In this document: positions 41,144 through 49,675 of the stretch, piece after piece
Numbering within the stretch: the stretch's first letter is position 1
Layout of the letters: the number at the start of each line of letters is the position of its first letter
Program-made: the position numbers and the translations under genes
NCBI RefSeq assembly: GCF_025995235.1
Contig: NZ_BAPT01000002.1
Coordinates: forward strand, 1-62,199
Length of the DNA stretch: 62,199 nt
DNA from: Ameyamaea chiangmaiensis
GTDB taxonomy: Bacteria > Pseudomonadota > Alphaproteobacteria > Acetobacterales > Acetobacteraceae
Direction of reading: 5' to 3'
Notes under the pieces: generated by a model
The model's input: only the letters and a program-made list of their open reading frames with translations
Database searches by the model: none
What the model was told of the DNA's origin: nothing

Positions 41144-43165
41144 TCAGATGTCGAGCATGTCCACGCTGCGGGCGTGTTCCTGGATGAACTGAAAACGCAG
41201 TTCCGGACGCCGGCCCATCAGGCTTTCGACTCGCTCGGACGTCGCGGCCCGGTCTTCCGGGGGGGCCACGACGCGCAGCAGCGTGCGCGTGGCCGGATCC
41301 ATGGTCGTGCGTTTCAGGTCTCCGGGCGGCATTTCGCCGAGGCCTTTGAAGCGCGAGACCTCGACCTTGCTGCCGGCCTTGAAATCGCGGGTAATGCGCC
41401 GCTCGCGGTCGCGGTCGTCCATGGCGTAGACCGTCTTCGCACCCTGGGTCAGGCGGTAAAGCGGCGGTTGGGCGAGGAAGATATGGCCGCCGCGGATCAG
41501 TGCGGGCATTTCGCGGTAGAAGAACGTCATCAACAGGGACGCGATGTGGGCGCCGTCGACGTCGGCGTCCGTCATGATGACGATCCGTCCGTAGCGAAGG
41601 CGATCGGGGTCGAGCTTGTCCCCGATGCCGCAGCCCAGGGCTTCGACTAGGTCGCGAAGTTCCTGATTGGCGCGCAGCTTTTCGGTGCTGGCGCTGGCCA
41701 CGTTCAGGATCTTGCCCTTCAACGGCAGGACGGCCTGCGTTTCGCGGTTGCGTGCCTGCTTGGCCGAGCCCCCGGCCGAGTCGCCCTCGACGAGGAAGAT
41801 TTCAGTTTCCGCCGCGTTTTCACGCGTGCAGTCGGTCAGCTTGCCCGGCAGCCGCAGGCGTCGCGTGGCACTCTTGCGGGGCGTGTCCTTCAGGTCGCGA
41901 CGGCGCAGACGCTCTTCGGCGCGTTCGATGATGAACGCCAGCAGGTTGTCGGCCTGCTGCGGATGCCCGGCGAGCCAGTGATCGAAGCGATCGCGCAACG
42001 CGGTCTCGACCAAGCGCGCCGCGTCCGGGCTGGTAAGTTTTTCCTTGGTCTGTCCCTGAAAGTGCGGGTCGCGGATGAAGACCGAGAGCTTGGCGGCCAC
42101 GGCGCCGAGAACGTCCTCGGCCGTGATGGCGGCGGCGCGCTTGTTGGACCGCTGTTCGCCCCATGCGCGCAGCCCCTTGAGCAGCGCGCCACGGAACCCG
42201 GCCTCGTGCGTGCCGCCAAGCGGCGTGGGGATCGTGTTGCAGAAGGAGGCGAGGGCCGACGGGCCCTGCTCGACGAAGGCCACCGCCCACTCGACGCGTC
42301 CGTTCGCCTTCCCGCCGGGGCCGGTCGGCAGGTCCGCTTCGCCCGCCCACACTTCGGCCAGCAGGGGCTGGGCGCCCATTTCATCGCGTAGGCTGTCGGC
42401 CAGACCACCGGGGAAATGCAGTACGGCCTCGGCCGGGGTGTCATCGCCATTGCGGATCAGGGTGGGATCGCATGACCAGCGGATGGTCACACCCCGGAAC
42501 AGGAACGCCTTGGAACGGCAGAATTTGTAGAGACGGGCGGGCGAGAAGCCTTGCGCGCCGAAGATCTGGGGGTCGGGTGTGAACCGGATCTGCGTGCCGC
42601 GACGGTTCTGCGTCGGGCCGACTTTCTCCAGCGTCGTGATAGGGATGCCGCGTTCGTAGGCCTGTCGCCAGACGGCACGATCGCGGGCGATCTCGACCTC
42701 CATGCGGGCGGTCAGCGCATTGACCACCGACGACCCGACGCCATGCAGTCCACCGGACGTCGCGTAAGCCTTGTCGGAGAACTTCCCACCGGCGTGCAGC
42801 GTGGTCAGAATGACCTCCAGCGCCGAGCGGTCCTTGAATTTCGGGTGTGGATCGACCGGGATTCCGCGCCCATTGTCGCGCACCATAAGCCAGTTTCCCG
42901 GCTCCAGCGCCACGTCGATGGTCGACGCATGGCCGGCCACGGCCTCGTCCATCGCGTTGTCGATGATCTCGGAGGCAAGGTGGTGATAGGCGTTGTCGTC
43001 GGTGCCGCCGATATACATGCCCGGCCGGCGGCGCACGGGCTCGAGTCCCTCCAGCACCTCGATCGCACTGGCGTCGTAGCGCGCGGTGGTTTTCGGCCCG
43101 TTGCCGGGGGCCTTGGGCTCGTCGTCCGGGGTGCCTTCGGCGGGGGCGGAAAAGAGGTCGTTCAT
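41144..43165 (-). CDS. parE: DNA topoisomerase IV subunit B
   Basis: This 673-residue type II topoisomerase ATPase subunit has GHKL motifs DNAMDEAVAG, DNGRGIPVD and GGLHGVGSSVVNAL, the transducer domain and the TOPRIM domain with EGDSAGGSAKQARNR and DADVDGAHI. Its length is in the ParE range and shorter than most GyrB proteins, and the C-terminal end (FIQEHARSVDMLDI) is ParE-like. It decatenates daughter chromosomes together with ParC, which is not in the window. Confidence 0.92.
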   Translation of the reverse strand: MNDLFSAPAEGTPDDEPKAPGNGPKTTARYDASAIEVLEGLEPVRRRPGMYIGGTDDNAYHHLASEIIDNAMDEAVAGHASTIDVALEPGNWLMVRDNGRGIPVDPHPKFKDRSALEVILTTLHAGGKFSDKAYATSGGLHGVGSSVVNALTARMEVEIARDRAVWRQAYERGIPITTLEKVGPTQNRRGTQIRFTPDPQIFGAQGFSPARLYKFCRSKAFLFRGVTIRWSCDPTLIRNGDDTPAEAVLHFPGGLADSLRDEMGAQPLLAEVWAGEADLPTGPGGKANGRVEWAVAFVEQGPSALASFCNTIPTPLGGTHEAGFRGALLKGLRAWGEQRSNKRAAAITAEDVLGAVAAKLSVFIRDPHFQGQTKEKLTSPDAARLVETALRDRFDHWLAGHPQQADNLLAFIIERAEERLRRRDLKDTPRKSATRRLRLPGKLTDCTRENAAETEIFLVEGDSAGGSAKQARNRETQAVLPLKGKILNVASASTEKLRANQELRDLVEALGCGIGDKLDPDRLRYGRIVIMTDADVDGAHIASLLMTFFYREMPALIRGGHIFLAQPPLYRLTQGAKTVYAMDDRDRERRITRDFKAGSKVEVSRFKGLGEMPPGDLKRTTMDPATRTLLRVVAPPEDRAATSERVESLMGRRPELRFQFIQEHARSVDMLDI

Positions 43166-43271
43166 GTCACGGTCTCTCTCGCGTCACGTGCGTGCCGTCA
43201 AGCGGGACGATGCGACTGACGGCCGCGTGCCGCCTGCGTGAGAAACCGCGTTCGCCGTATGGGACGGAGAG

Positions 43272-43297
43272 CCGGCCCGCGCGTTGCGACGGGCCGG
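43272..43297 (-). terminator. GC-rich hairpin after the secreted protein gene
   Basis: CCGGCCCG (43272-43279) and CGGGCCGG (43290-43297) are perfect 8-base arms just beyond the stop of the gene at 43306. No T-run is present. Confidence 0.4.
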
Positions 43298-43305
43298 GGG
43301 GCACG

Positions 43306-43848
43306 TCAGCTGCGGACCTTGCGCGTGCTGCGACGCGCGCTCGTCGCGCGGGTCGGAGTCGTGACCGGCGCGCCGCACGTTTCGTAGGACGCGGGCTGGG
43401 TGATGTCCTTGGCCTCGGCATAGGCCGAGAGGTCGGACGCGTTGTCGAGGACCTGCACCTCGTCGAACATCGCGACGCGCTGGTTGCAGAAGGCGGTGCC
43501 CGAGTTGAGGCTCTTTTCCGACTGCACGTTGGCCAGCTGCGTGATGTAGTCGTCGTGCTCGCGCTGGGCCGACTTGCCGTACGTCGTGCGGAAATACGCG
43601 TTCAGGCGCGCTTCCTCATCCATCAGATGGGCGCGGAATTTCGCGACGAAGGCGTTGTAGCGGTCCTGCTGGCTGCACGAGAGCGCGGTCACCATCAGCT
43701 CGCTCTTCAGGCCCTGGACATCGAACGCTTCATGGGCGGGGGTGACGCCGCAGGTGCCGGCGGCGTGGGCGACAGGGGCGAGGGTTGAGGCCAGCAGGCC
43801 GCCAAACGCGGCGCCGGCGGCGGCAAGGCGCCATTTCGGCAGGGTCAT
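43306..43848 (-). CDS. Secreted protein of unknown function
   Basis: The 180-residue protein has a clear signal peptide (LAAAGAAFGGLLASTLAPVAHA). The mature part is helical, with four cysteines (GTCGV, LSCSQ, AFCNQR, YETCGA) that could form two disulfides. The central phrase AFVAKFRAHLMDEEARLNAYF is charged and coiled-coil-like. The C-terminus is Arg/Ser/Thr-rich. No family was recognised. It precedes parE but is separated from it by a hairpin, so co-transcription is doubtful. Confidence 0.75.
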   Translation of the reverse strand: MTLPKWRLAAAGAAFGGLLASTLAPVAHAAGTCGVTPAHEAFDVQGLKSELMVTALSCSQQDRYNAFVAKFRAHLMDEEARLNAYFRTTYGKSAQREHDDYITQLANVQSEKSLNSGTAFCNQRVAMFDEVQVLDNASDLSAYAEAKDITQPASYETCGAPVTTPTRATSARRSTRKVRS

Positions 43849-44215
43849 TCAGGGTCTCCAGACCGGACAGACGGACACGCCCGCGGGCCCGAGGGGGTGC
43901 TTCGCGGGACGGGCCGGCGACACAGTAAAACCGGCATGTGAACTAATCTCTGCAACACACTATTTTGCAAGAAAATTTTCTGCATGCACGCCGATCCGTC
44001 GCGATGGTTGCTTGTAACGCCTTCCGATCGCAGAAAAATGTGGCAACCGTGTGAGCGGACCGGGCGCAACCGCGATCACGAGCGTGTGGCGGCGCGTGAC
44101 GGAAATGGACTTTCGTCCGCCACATTCCTGTTCTAAGCAGACCACCATGAGACCCCGGTGGGGTTGGACAGAACGGGACGCGCCGGGCGCATCCTGAAGA
44201 TATCGGAGTTGAAGC
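43849..44215. other. Divergent intergenic region with AT-rich palindrome
   Basis: This 367-base region separates two divergent secreted-protein genes. It contains a marked AT-rich patch (about 43920-44045) with a perfect 12-base palindrome at 43970-43981. I see no convincing promoter hexamers, RNA gene or ORF with homology. The region probably carries both promoters. Confidence 0.6.
43970..43981. repeat. Perfect palindrome AGAAAATTTTCT
   Basis: The 12-base dyad sits in the AT-rich patch between the divergent genes, with TGC on the left and GCA on the right extending the symmetry imperfectly. It could be a regulator-binding site. Its sequence is unusual for this GC-rich genome. Confidence 0.4.
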
Positions 44216-44758
44216 GTGCGACTGCGAGTGCCCGTGACCCTTGTGACGACGTCCCTTCTGATGGCCGGCTGCGCACAACATCCCCTCGCTCCGCACATCG
44301 CTCCGCCCAATCCGTTCGGATACATGAAGCGCTCGGCGGTGTGCGACGTGTCGCCCGTCAAGGCGGCGCCCGATGGCAGCCTGTCGGTGTCGATGAAGGT
44401 CCGCAGTGACGACGGCCTCTGCTCGGTGCCCGTGCAGACCGCCAAGGGGGCGGCCTATGCCTCGTTCGGGGTTACGTCCGCGCCGGACCACGGTAAGGTG
44501 TTCCTGTATAATTATGACGACCAGACCTGGGTCACCTACACGCCCACTACGGCTTATGCCGGGACCGACAGCTTCAACGCCACGCTTATTCCCGGAGCGG
44601 GTGACAGCCGGGTGAAGCTGCGTGTGGACGCTACCATGGACGCGATCGGCGTGGTGGTCCCGAGAGCAGTCGTCCCGGCCGTGACGGCCCCGACGGCGAG
44701 CAAGAGTGCGACGAAGACGACGACCCATCGTCGCACCGCCACCAAGACCAAGCATTGA
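44216..44758 (+). CDS. Lipoprotein with Ig/cadherin-like domain
   Basis: The 180-residue protein has a lipobox at LLMAGCAQ and a beta-rich domain in which YTPTTAYAGTDSFNATLIPG matches the ending of cadherin-like/Ig-like bacterial repeats. The C-terminus is Ser/Thr/Lys-rich (KSATKTTTHRRTATKTKH), probably unstructured and able to bind polyanions or peptidoglycan. The start is GTG after a GGAG site. A strong bidirectional terminator follows. No enzymatic motif is seen. Confidence 0.75.
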   Translation: MRLRVPVTLVTTSLLMAGCAQHPLAPHIAPPNPFGYMKRSAVCDVSPVKAAPDGSLSVSMKVRSDDGLCSVPVQTAKGAAYASFGVTSAPDHGKVFLYNYDDQTWVTYTPTTAYAGTDSFNATLIPGAGDSRVKLRVDATMDAIGVVVPRAVVPAVTAPTASKSATKTTTHRRTATKTKH

Positions 44759-44797
44759 CCCTCGCCCGGTGCGCCGTCGACAGGCGCGCCGGAATGA

Positions 44798-44838
44798 CGA
44801 AAAGGGGGCGTGGAGGACTGCTCCGCGCCCCCTTTTCG
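44798..44838. terminator. Strong bidirectional terminator
   Basis: CGAAAAGGGGGCG (44798-44810) and CGCCCCCTTTTCG (44826-44838) pair perfectly, and the inner bases extend the stem to 18 bp with a 5-base loop. A-run and T-run flank both sides, so it serves the plus-strand lipoprotein gene and the convergent regulator gene. Confidence 0.88.
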
Positions 44839-44856
44839 CATGTGGCTCCGTGAGCC

Positions 44857-45306
44857 TCAGATTGAAAAGCTGATGGGCTCGGCCATCGGTCGACGCATGC
44901 CGGCACTCTCGGCCCGTCGGACGAGATCGTCGAGGGTGATCGTCTGCATCTGCTCGACCAGACTGCGGTCCAGCGCCTCCCAGCACGGCTCGACCACCTT
45001 GGCGAACAGAGCCCCCTGCGGGCCGTCATCGCCCGCGCTGTCGTCGGCGACGGCGACATCGACGATTTCCGCCAGCGTGATGTCGCGCCGGGGACGGCCA
45101 AGGCGATAGCCGCCGCGCGGTCCGCGCACGCTCTCCAGCAGGGACGAACGGGACAAGGCCTGCAGCAGCGGTTCGATCCCACGGCGCGCAAGCCCCGCGC
45201 GTTCGGCGATGTCGGCGGCGCTGACCGTTCCGCCCCGGCCGGCGTGGAACGCCACGTCAAGCATGATCACCACCGATATCATGGCGCGGTCGCGGCGGAT
45301 GAACAT
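44857..45306 (-). CDS. Rrf2-family regulator next to cysK
   Basis: The 149-residue protein has the Rrf2 winged-helix DNA-binding domain, with FHAGRGGTVSAADIAERAGL and a wing in VRGPRGGYRLGRPRRDI. The C-terminal half has only one cysteine (EPCWEAL), so it lacks the three-cysteine iron-sulfur ligand set of IscR. Its divergent position beside cysK, as for CymR-type cysteine repressors, suggests it senses cysteine metabolism. The ATG at 45306 follows GAGAGGAG. Confidence 0.85.
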   Translation of the reverse strand: MFIRRDRAMISVVIMLDVAFHAGRGGTVSAADIAERAGLARRGIEPLLQALSRSSLLESVRGPRGGYRLGRPRRDITLAEIVDVAVADDSAGDDGPQGALFAKVVEPCWEALDRSLVEQMQTITLDDLVRRAESAGMRRPMAEPISFSI

Positions 45307-45366
45307 CGGGAATTCTCCTCTCTGTGGCCGGGCATAAAGATCGCCCCGCATCGTCGGGGGCATTCT

Positions 45367-45387
45367 ATCATCCGTCGGCGGGATGAT
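45367..45387. promoter_or_regulatory. Inverted repeat in the Rrf2/cysK promoter region
   Basis: ATCATCC (45367-45373) and GGATGAT (45381-45387) are perfect 7-base arms with a 7-base spacer, in the 160-base divergent region. It is a candidate operator for the Rrf2 regulator controlling itself and cysK. Confidence 0.45.
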
Positions 45388-45466
45388 CTACGCTGTCTTA
45401 TGGTGTTATATCATGGCGAGCGTCGTAAAGAACGATCTGTTTGCCGATAACGTGGAAAGTCAGCGT

Positions 45467-46483
45467 ATGTCCTCTCCGTCACGCACGTCCCCGTCCGCTC
45501 CGCCCGTCGCCGTCGACGGTGCCTGGGGCCTCGCGTCGCCACGCGGACGTGTCTACGACTCGATCGTGCAGACGGTCGGCGGCACGCCGCTGGTGGCCCT
45601 GCCACGCCTTGTGGCTGAGGACGACATCCACGCGTGCCTGCTGATGAAGCTGGAGTTTTTCAATCCGCTCGGCTCGGTCAAGGACCGGATCGGCGCCGCC
45701 ATGGTCCTGCGCGCCGAGCGCGAAGGACGAATCGTGCGCGGGCGTACCGTGCTGGTGGAGCCCACGTCGGGCAACACCGGTATCTCGCTAGCGTTCGTGG
45801 CCGCCGCGTTGGGCTATCGCCTGATCGTGACCATGCCGGAGGGAGCGTCGATGGAGCGGCGCAAGATGCTGCGCCTGATGGATGTCCAGCTTGAGCTGAC
45901 GCCGTCGCGCCTGGGCATGGCGGGGGCGATTGCGCGCGCCGAGGAAATTCTGCGTCAGACCCCCGACTCCTGGATGCCGAGCCAGTTCGAAAACGCGGCC
46001 AACCCGGAGATACACGCCCTGACCACGGCGGAGGAAATCTGGACCGATACGGCGGGCGCGGTGGACATTGTGGTGGCGGGGTTGGGCACGGGGGGCACGG
46101 CGTCCGGGATCGCGCACGCGCTCAAGCCCCGCAAGCCCGGGTTGGCCGTCTACGGCGTCGAACCGGTCGAGAGCGCGGTTCTGCATGGGGAAGAAGCGGG
46201 GCCGCACGGCATTCAGGGAATCGGGCCGGGCTTCTGTCCCGCCACGCTGGACATCGCGGCGCTGGACGACGTGGTGGCCGTGTCCGAGCGTGAGGCGATC
46301 GCCGCAGCCCGGCGCTGTGCGCGGGTCGACGGCATTCCGATCGGCATTTCGTCCGGTGCGGCGCTACACGCGGCAACGCAGCTTGCGCGCCGCCCGGAGA
46401 ACGAAGGCAAGACGATCGTGGTGATTACCCCGTCGTTCGCCGAGCGTTATCTGTCGACGTCGCTGTTCAACGGACTGGCCTGA
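45467..46483 (+). CDS. cysK: Cysteine synthase (O-acetylserine sulfhydrylase)
   Basis: The 338-residue PLP enzyme joins sulfide with O-acetylserine to make cysteine. The PLP lysine is in GSVKDRIG, the substrate loop is PTSGNTGISLA, the phosphate-binding loop is GTGGTASGIA and the C-terminal Ser region is GISSGAALHAA. An N-terminal extension of about 25 residues (SSPSRTSPSAPP) is Ser/Pro-rich and probably disordered. The ATG at 45467 has GGAAAG upstream; an open extension to 45383 covers the likely operator. Confidence 0.93.
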   Translation: MSSPSRTSPSAPPVAVDGAWGLASPRGRVYDSIVQTVGGTPLVALPRLVAEDDIHACLLMKLEFFNPLGSVKDRIGAAMVLRAEREGRIVRGRTVLVEPTSGNTGISLAFVAAALGYRLIVTMPEGASMERRKMLRLMDVQLELTPSRLGMAGAIARAEEILRQTPDSWMPSQFENAANPEIHALTTAEEIWTDTAGAVDIVVAGLGTGGTASGIAHALKPRKPGLAVYGVEPVESAVLHGEEAGPHGIQGIGPGFCPATLDIAALDDVVAVSEREAIAAARRCARVDGIPIGISSGAALHAATQLARRPENEGKTIVVITPSFAERYLSTSLFNGLA

Positions 46484-46489
46484 CGCGAC

Positions 46490-47380
46490 TCAGCGGCCTG
46501 TCACGGGGGGCAGGCTGCTGCTCTGGACGGCGTTGCTTCCGGGCGGGGTGTAAGGCTGGCTGTCGGCCGGGAGCGCCGGCTTCGCGCCCGTCATCGCAGG
46601 CGGCGGGGCGGCGGCCGTTCCCGGCTCCGGCGCGGCGCCCTGCGCGCTCTGACGCATCAGCGCCGCGCGCAGCGGATCAGCCCCGGGGTTGTTGACCCGC
46701 ATGGTGATCACGATGTCCTCGGGTCCGACGCTCTGGCCGTAATAATTGCGGTTCGCGCCGCTGTTGACCGACAGCTTCGAGCCCCCGAGCGCCGCGCCCG
46801 CGAACAGGCCCTTGGATTTCTGGATGGCCATGATGTCGGTGTTCGTCGCGCCGGTAGTGCCGCTTTCGATGCCCGAGCCGAGGGTGGCGAACGAGGCGGA
46901 GGCGTTGGCGTTCATCTGGAACTGGTTGTCGAGCAGTACCTGCAGCCCATGATCGGTCATGATGAAGAACATGACCTCGGAGTCCTGCATGCCGAGTTGC
47001 ACACCGATCGAGCCGGAGCCCACGGTGAAAAAGGCGGGATCGGACCAGGAACCCCGCGCGTCGCGTGAGAGCAGCACGCACCCGCCACCCGACCCGCCGA
47101 TCCCGATCGACATCCTGAAGATGGACGGGCAGATCATCACCGCGCGCGCCTTGACCAGATAGCGCTGGATGCGGCTGGTCGGCGTCGCACCCGCGAACAT
47201 GTCGTTGATGGTCAGCGTGGCCCGGTCGACCAAGCCCTGTTGCTTTGCGGTATCGGCCTGCGCGGGGCGGCTGGCGGTGACCGCGCCGCCGGCGAGCATC
47301 GCGCCGATCGCAGCGGCGGCACGCCAGTGGCGCGACCGGCGTGAGAGCAGGGACGGACGGGTGACGATGGCTGTGGTCAT
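46490..47380 (-). CDS. SYLF/Ysc84-domain secreted protein
   Basis: The 296-residue protein has a signal peptide (about 1-43, ending SRPAQA) and a SYLF-type lipid-binding domain. Typical phrases are SRIQRYLVKARAVMICPSI, GGSGGGCVLLSRD, WSDPAFFTVGSGSIGVQLG and SKGLFAGAALGGSKLSV. The C-terminal 70 residues are Pro/Ala-rich and disordered. SYLF proteins bind phosphoinositides in eukaryotes; the bacterial role is unknown, perhaps envelope lipid binding. It is convergent with cysK, 6 bases away. Confidence 0.85.
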   Translation of the reverse strand: MTTAIVTRPSLLSRRSRHWRAAAAIGAMLAGGAVTASRPAQADTAKQQGLVDRATLTINDMFAGATPTSRIQRYLVKARAVMICPSIFRMSIGIGGSGGGCVLLSRDARGSWSDPAFFTVGSGSIGVQLGMQDSEVMFFIMTDHGLQVLLDNQFQMNANASASFATLGSGIESGTTGATNTDIMAIQKSKGLFAGAALGGSKLSVNSGANRNYYGQSVGPEDIVITMRVNNPGADPLRAALMRQSAQGAAPEPGTAAAPPPAMTGAKPALPADSQPYTPPGSNAVQSSSLPPVTGR

Positions 47381-47468
47381 GATGTTCCGCTTGGATGGGG
47401 CGTGAGAACGGTCGCGTGGCACTGTGGAGAGCGAATGTGACGGCAGCGTGGCTGGCGGGCGCGGGCGG

Positions 47469-48260
47469 TCACCGCAGCGGGATGGCCACGGCCTGCGCCA
47501 GGGCTTCGGCGACGCCGGGTGCGGCCGCCATGATCGTCGCGCCGCCCGTCAGGCCGCCGGTCGCCAGAAACGGCGACACCACGGCGCCGGCCTCGGCCAG
47601 CAACGGCAGCGCGCCCGCAACGTCCCACAGGTTGATGACGATTTCGATATAGCCGTCGAGCCGGCCGGACGCGACGTCGGCCAGCGCGAGCGCGCCCGAC
47701 CCGCCCGAGCGCGGCATCGCGCCCAGCGCCATGATCGCCCCCATCTTGTCCATGAAGGTGTCCGTGGGCACGCGGCTGGACCAGCCCATCTCGATCATGG
47801 CGGTGCGTGTATCCGCGACATCGGAAGCCCGGATCGGGCGGCCGTTGAGGAACGCGCCCGCGCCGCTCTGTGCGGTGTAGACCTCGTTCAGGGCCGGGGC
47901 CTCGATGACGCCGGCCACCGGCTCGTCGCCGTCGAGCAGGCCCAGCGACACGCACCAGCGATTGCGTCCACGCGCGAAATTCGACGTGCCGTCGATCGGA
48001 TCGACGACCCAGCGCAGGCCGCCGGTGCGCGTGCGGCCGCCCTCTTCGCCTTCGAACCCGTCCTCGGGAAACAGGGCCTGCATACGCGCGGAAATCATCG
48101 CCTCGACCGCGCCATCGGCCTCGGTCAGCCAGTCCTGGGCGTTCTTCAGCGTGGCCTGCGGGCCGCCGGGTGCGGGCCGCATCGACAGGGCAAGGCGTGC
48201 CGCGTCACTGACGACGGCGCGGGCGACTTCGAGGCGGCGGGCAATGGCGGGGCTGGGCAT
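47469..48260 (-). CDS. Inositol monophosphatase family protein
   Basis: The 263-residue enzyme has the metal-binding motifs of the IMPase superfamily: EGEEGG, then WVVDPIDGTSNFARG, and LWDVAGALPLLAEAG near the C-terminus. Substrates may be histidinol phosphate (HisN), inositol phosphate or PAP (CysQ); sequence alone does not choose. The distance from cysK (about 1 kb) makes a CysQ role possible but unproven. The ATG at 48260 was chosen over an open extension to 48350. Confidence 0.88.
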   Translation of the reverse strand: MPSPAIARRLEVARAVVSDAARLALSMRPAPGGPQATLKNAQDWLTEADGAVEAMISARMQALFPEDGFEGEEGGRTRTGGLRWVVDPIDGTSNFARGRNRWCVSLGLLDGDEPVAGVIEAPALNEVYTAQSGAGAFLNGRPIRASDVADTRTAMIEMGWSSRVPTDTFMDKMGAIMALGAMPRSGGSGALALADVASGRLDGYIEIVINLWDVAGALPLLAEAGAVVSPFLATGGLTGGATIMAAAPGVAEALAQAVAIPLR

Positions 48261-48365
48261 CGGGTTCTCCGGTCGGCGGGCGCAGACTGCGTGTCCTGTC
48301 TGCCATGAAATGGCGCGGGGTGAAACGGGCGGTACCGGGTTCGGAGCCACCCGGGCCCAGCCGGG

Positions 48366-48878
48366 CTAGTCGACGCGCCGGGCAGACCGGAGCGACGCGC
48401 TCATCATCGGGTCCTCCAGTCGCATCAGGCGATCCGCCGCGACGCGCGCGAACAGCGTGACCAGTATCCGGCGGCGCGCGGGCGACAGCGGATGGGACGG
48501 GGGTGCGCGCAGCACAGCGGCCTCCGGCACTATGCCGGGCAGGATGCGGTCGGAGGTTGCAACCGTCATCACGCCGGTGTCGACGGGCAGAAGCGCCAGC
48601 GGGAATGCCGTGTCCACCGCGAAATAAAGCACGTCGCACCACGCGCGATAGTTCGGCCATTTCATATCGAGCCGGAAGTCCAGCGGTCCGGACTTGATCT
48701 CGATACAGGCCAGACGGCCGTCGGGCATCAGCGCCATGACATCCGCCCGGCGGCCATCGGGCAGGATGAATTCGTTGAGGGCCGACCATGCGGACTGTGC
48801 GCACAGGGCCAGCACGCCACGGCGGATGGCGAACTGGTTTTCCGGCAGGGACGGTGGCGGGGCCGGGCGGTCGCTCAG
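48366..48878 (-). CDS. mmcB: MmcB-like DNA repair protein (probable CTG start)
   Basis: The 170-residue product has the MmcB family pattern FILPDGRRADVMALMPDG then CIEIKSGPLDFRLDMKWPNY, a PD-(D/E)xK-like nuclease fold, and DVLYFAVD. MmcB is a DNA damage-response protein in Caulobacter. No ATG, GTG or TTG exists in frame before the conserved region. A CTG whose TG lies in the preceding stop (CTGA) gives the same 4-base overlap as all earlier junctions in this operon. The start is therefore inferred and should be treated with care. Confidence 0.75.
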   Translation of the reverse strand: MSDRPAPPPSLPENQFAIRRGVLALCAQSAWSALNEFILPDGRRADVMALMPDGRLACIEIKSGPLDFRLDMKWPNYRAWCDVLYFAVDTAFPLALLPVDTGVMTVATSDRILPGIVPEAAVLRAPPSHPLSPARRRILVTLFARVAADRLMRLEDPMMSASLRSARRVD

Positions 48879-49675
48879 GGGGATGCCGTCTTGGGGGACG
48901 GATCCCGGGCCAGAAGCGCCTCGGCAAGGCTCAGATCGGCGGGCTTGTCGATGTCGACGCAGGCACGGCCGTCCGTCAGGCTGACAAGGCGCGCCTGTGC
49001 GCCGGTCAGGCGGCCGATGCGTCGGTAAAGCGCGGGCCGGGTCATGCGGCGGCACAGGGCGCGCAACAGGATGCCGGGGCCCAGCAGCCGGGCCATCCGC
49101 AGGGGTGTCTTGCGCTCGGCCTCGATCCGTTCCCACAGGGTCGCGACCGCGCGGGCGCGCGGCGTGCGGAACAGGAACAGGTTGCAGCCTGAGAACTGGC
49201 CGTCGGCGAACGGCAGCCAGGTGCGCTGCGTGCCGGGCACGTCGCGCTCGATGGTGGAGCGCATGGCCACCGCCGCGGCGACGTCGCAGCGCGGCTGCAC
49301 CCGGCGCAGGAAGTCCGTGATCCATTCCGGCCGCAGCAGGGCGTTGTCCGCCGTCGTGACCAGCAGAGGCGTGCCGAGGCGCTCCAGTGCGATGCCGACG
49401 GATGCGGCCGGTCCAGCGCCGGTCGGCAGGAGCGTGACCACGCCGAGGTCGAGGCTTTTCAGGACGTCGGGCGTTTCGATGCTGATCGCGATCGGCCCGA
49501 GGCCGGGCGTATTCCGTAGCGCGGCGACCACCCGTGCGATCATGGGAACGCCGCCCACGGGGATCATGGCCTTGTGCGACACGCCGGCGGCGCGCGCCAT
49601 CGGGTCGCCCGGTCCGGCACGGGTGCCGGCGAGGATCAGGACCGATGGCGCGGGGCCGCCGCGGGCTGCCGTCAT
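48875..49675 (-). CDS. MobA-like NTP transferase family protein
   Basis: The 266-residue protein has the GT-A/MobA nucleotidyltransferase fold: a P-loop-like LILAGTRAGPGDPMARAAG, HKAMIPVGGVPMIARVV, and TTADNALLRP carrying the metal-binding aspartate. An extra conserved FADGQFSGCNLFLF and DIDKPADL near the end recall MobA/IspD-type enzymes. It should transfer a nucleotide to a phosphorylated substrate. Coupling to the hydroxylase gene (ATGA) suggests a lipid or envelope role rather than molybdenum cofactor synthesis. The substrate is unknown. Confidence 0.75.
   Translation of the reverse strand: MTAARGGPAPSVLILAGTRAGPGDPMARAAGVSHKAMIPVGGVPMIARVVAALRNTPGLGPIAISIETPDVLKSLDLGVVTLLPTGAGPAASVGIALERLGTPLLVTTADNALLRPEWITDFLRRVQPRCDVAAAVAMRSTIERDVPGTQRTWLPFADGQFSGCNLFLFRTPRARAVATLWERIEAERKTPLRMARLLGPGILLRALCRRMTRPALYRRIGRLTGAQARLVSLTDGRACVDIDKPADLSLAEALLARDPSPKTASP

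Noticed and set aside
41144..43165. GyrB instead of ParE
   Set aside because: The length of 673 residues and the C-terminal sequence fit ParE better; most GyrB proteins of this group are about 800 residues.
44857..45306. IscR-type Fe-S regulator
   Set aside because: Only one cysteine is present and no isc or suf genes are adjacent. cysK adjacency points to a CymR-like role instead.
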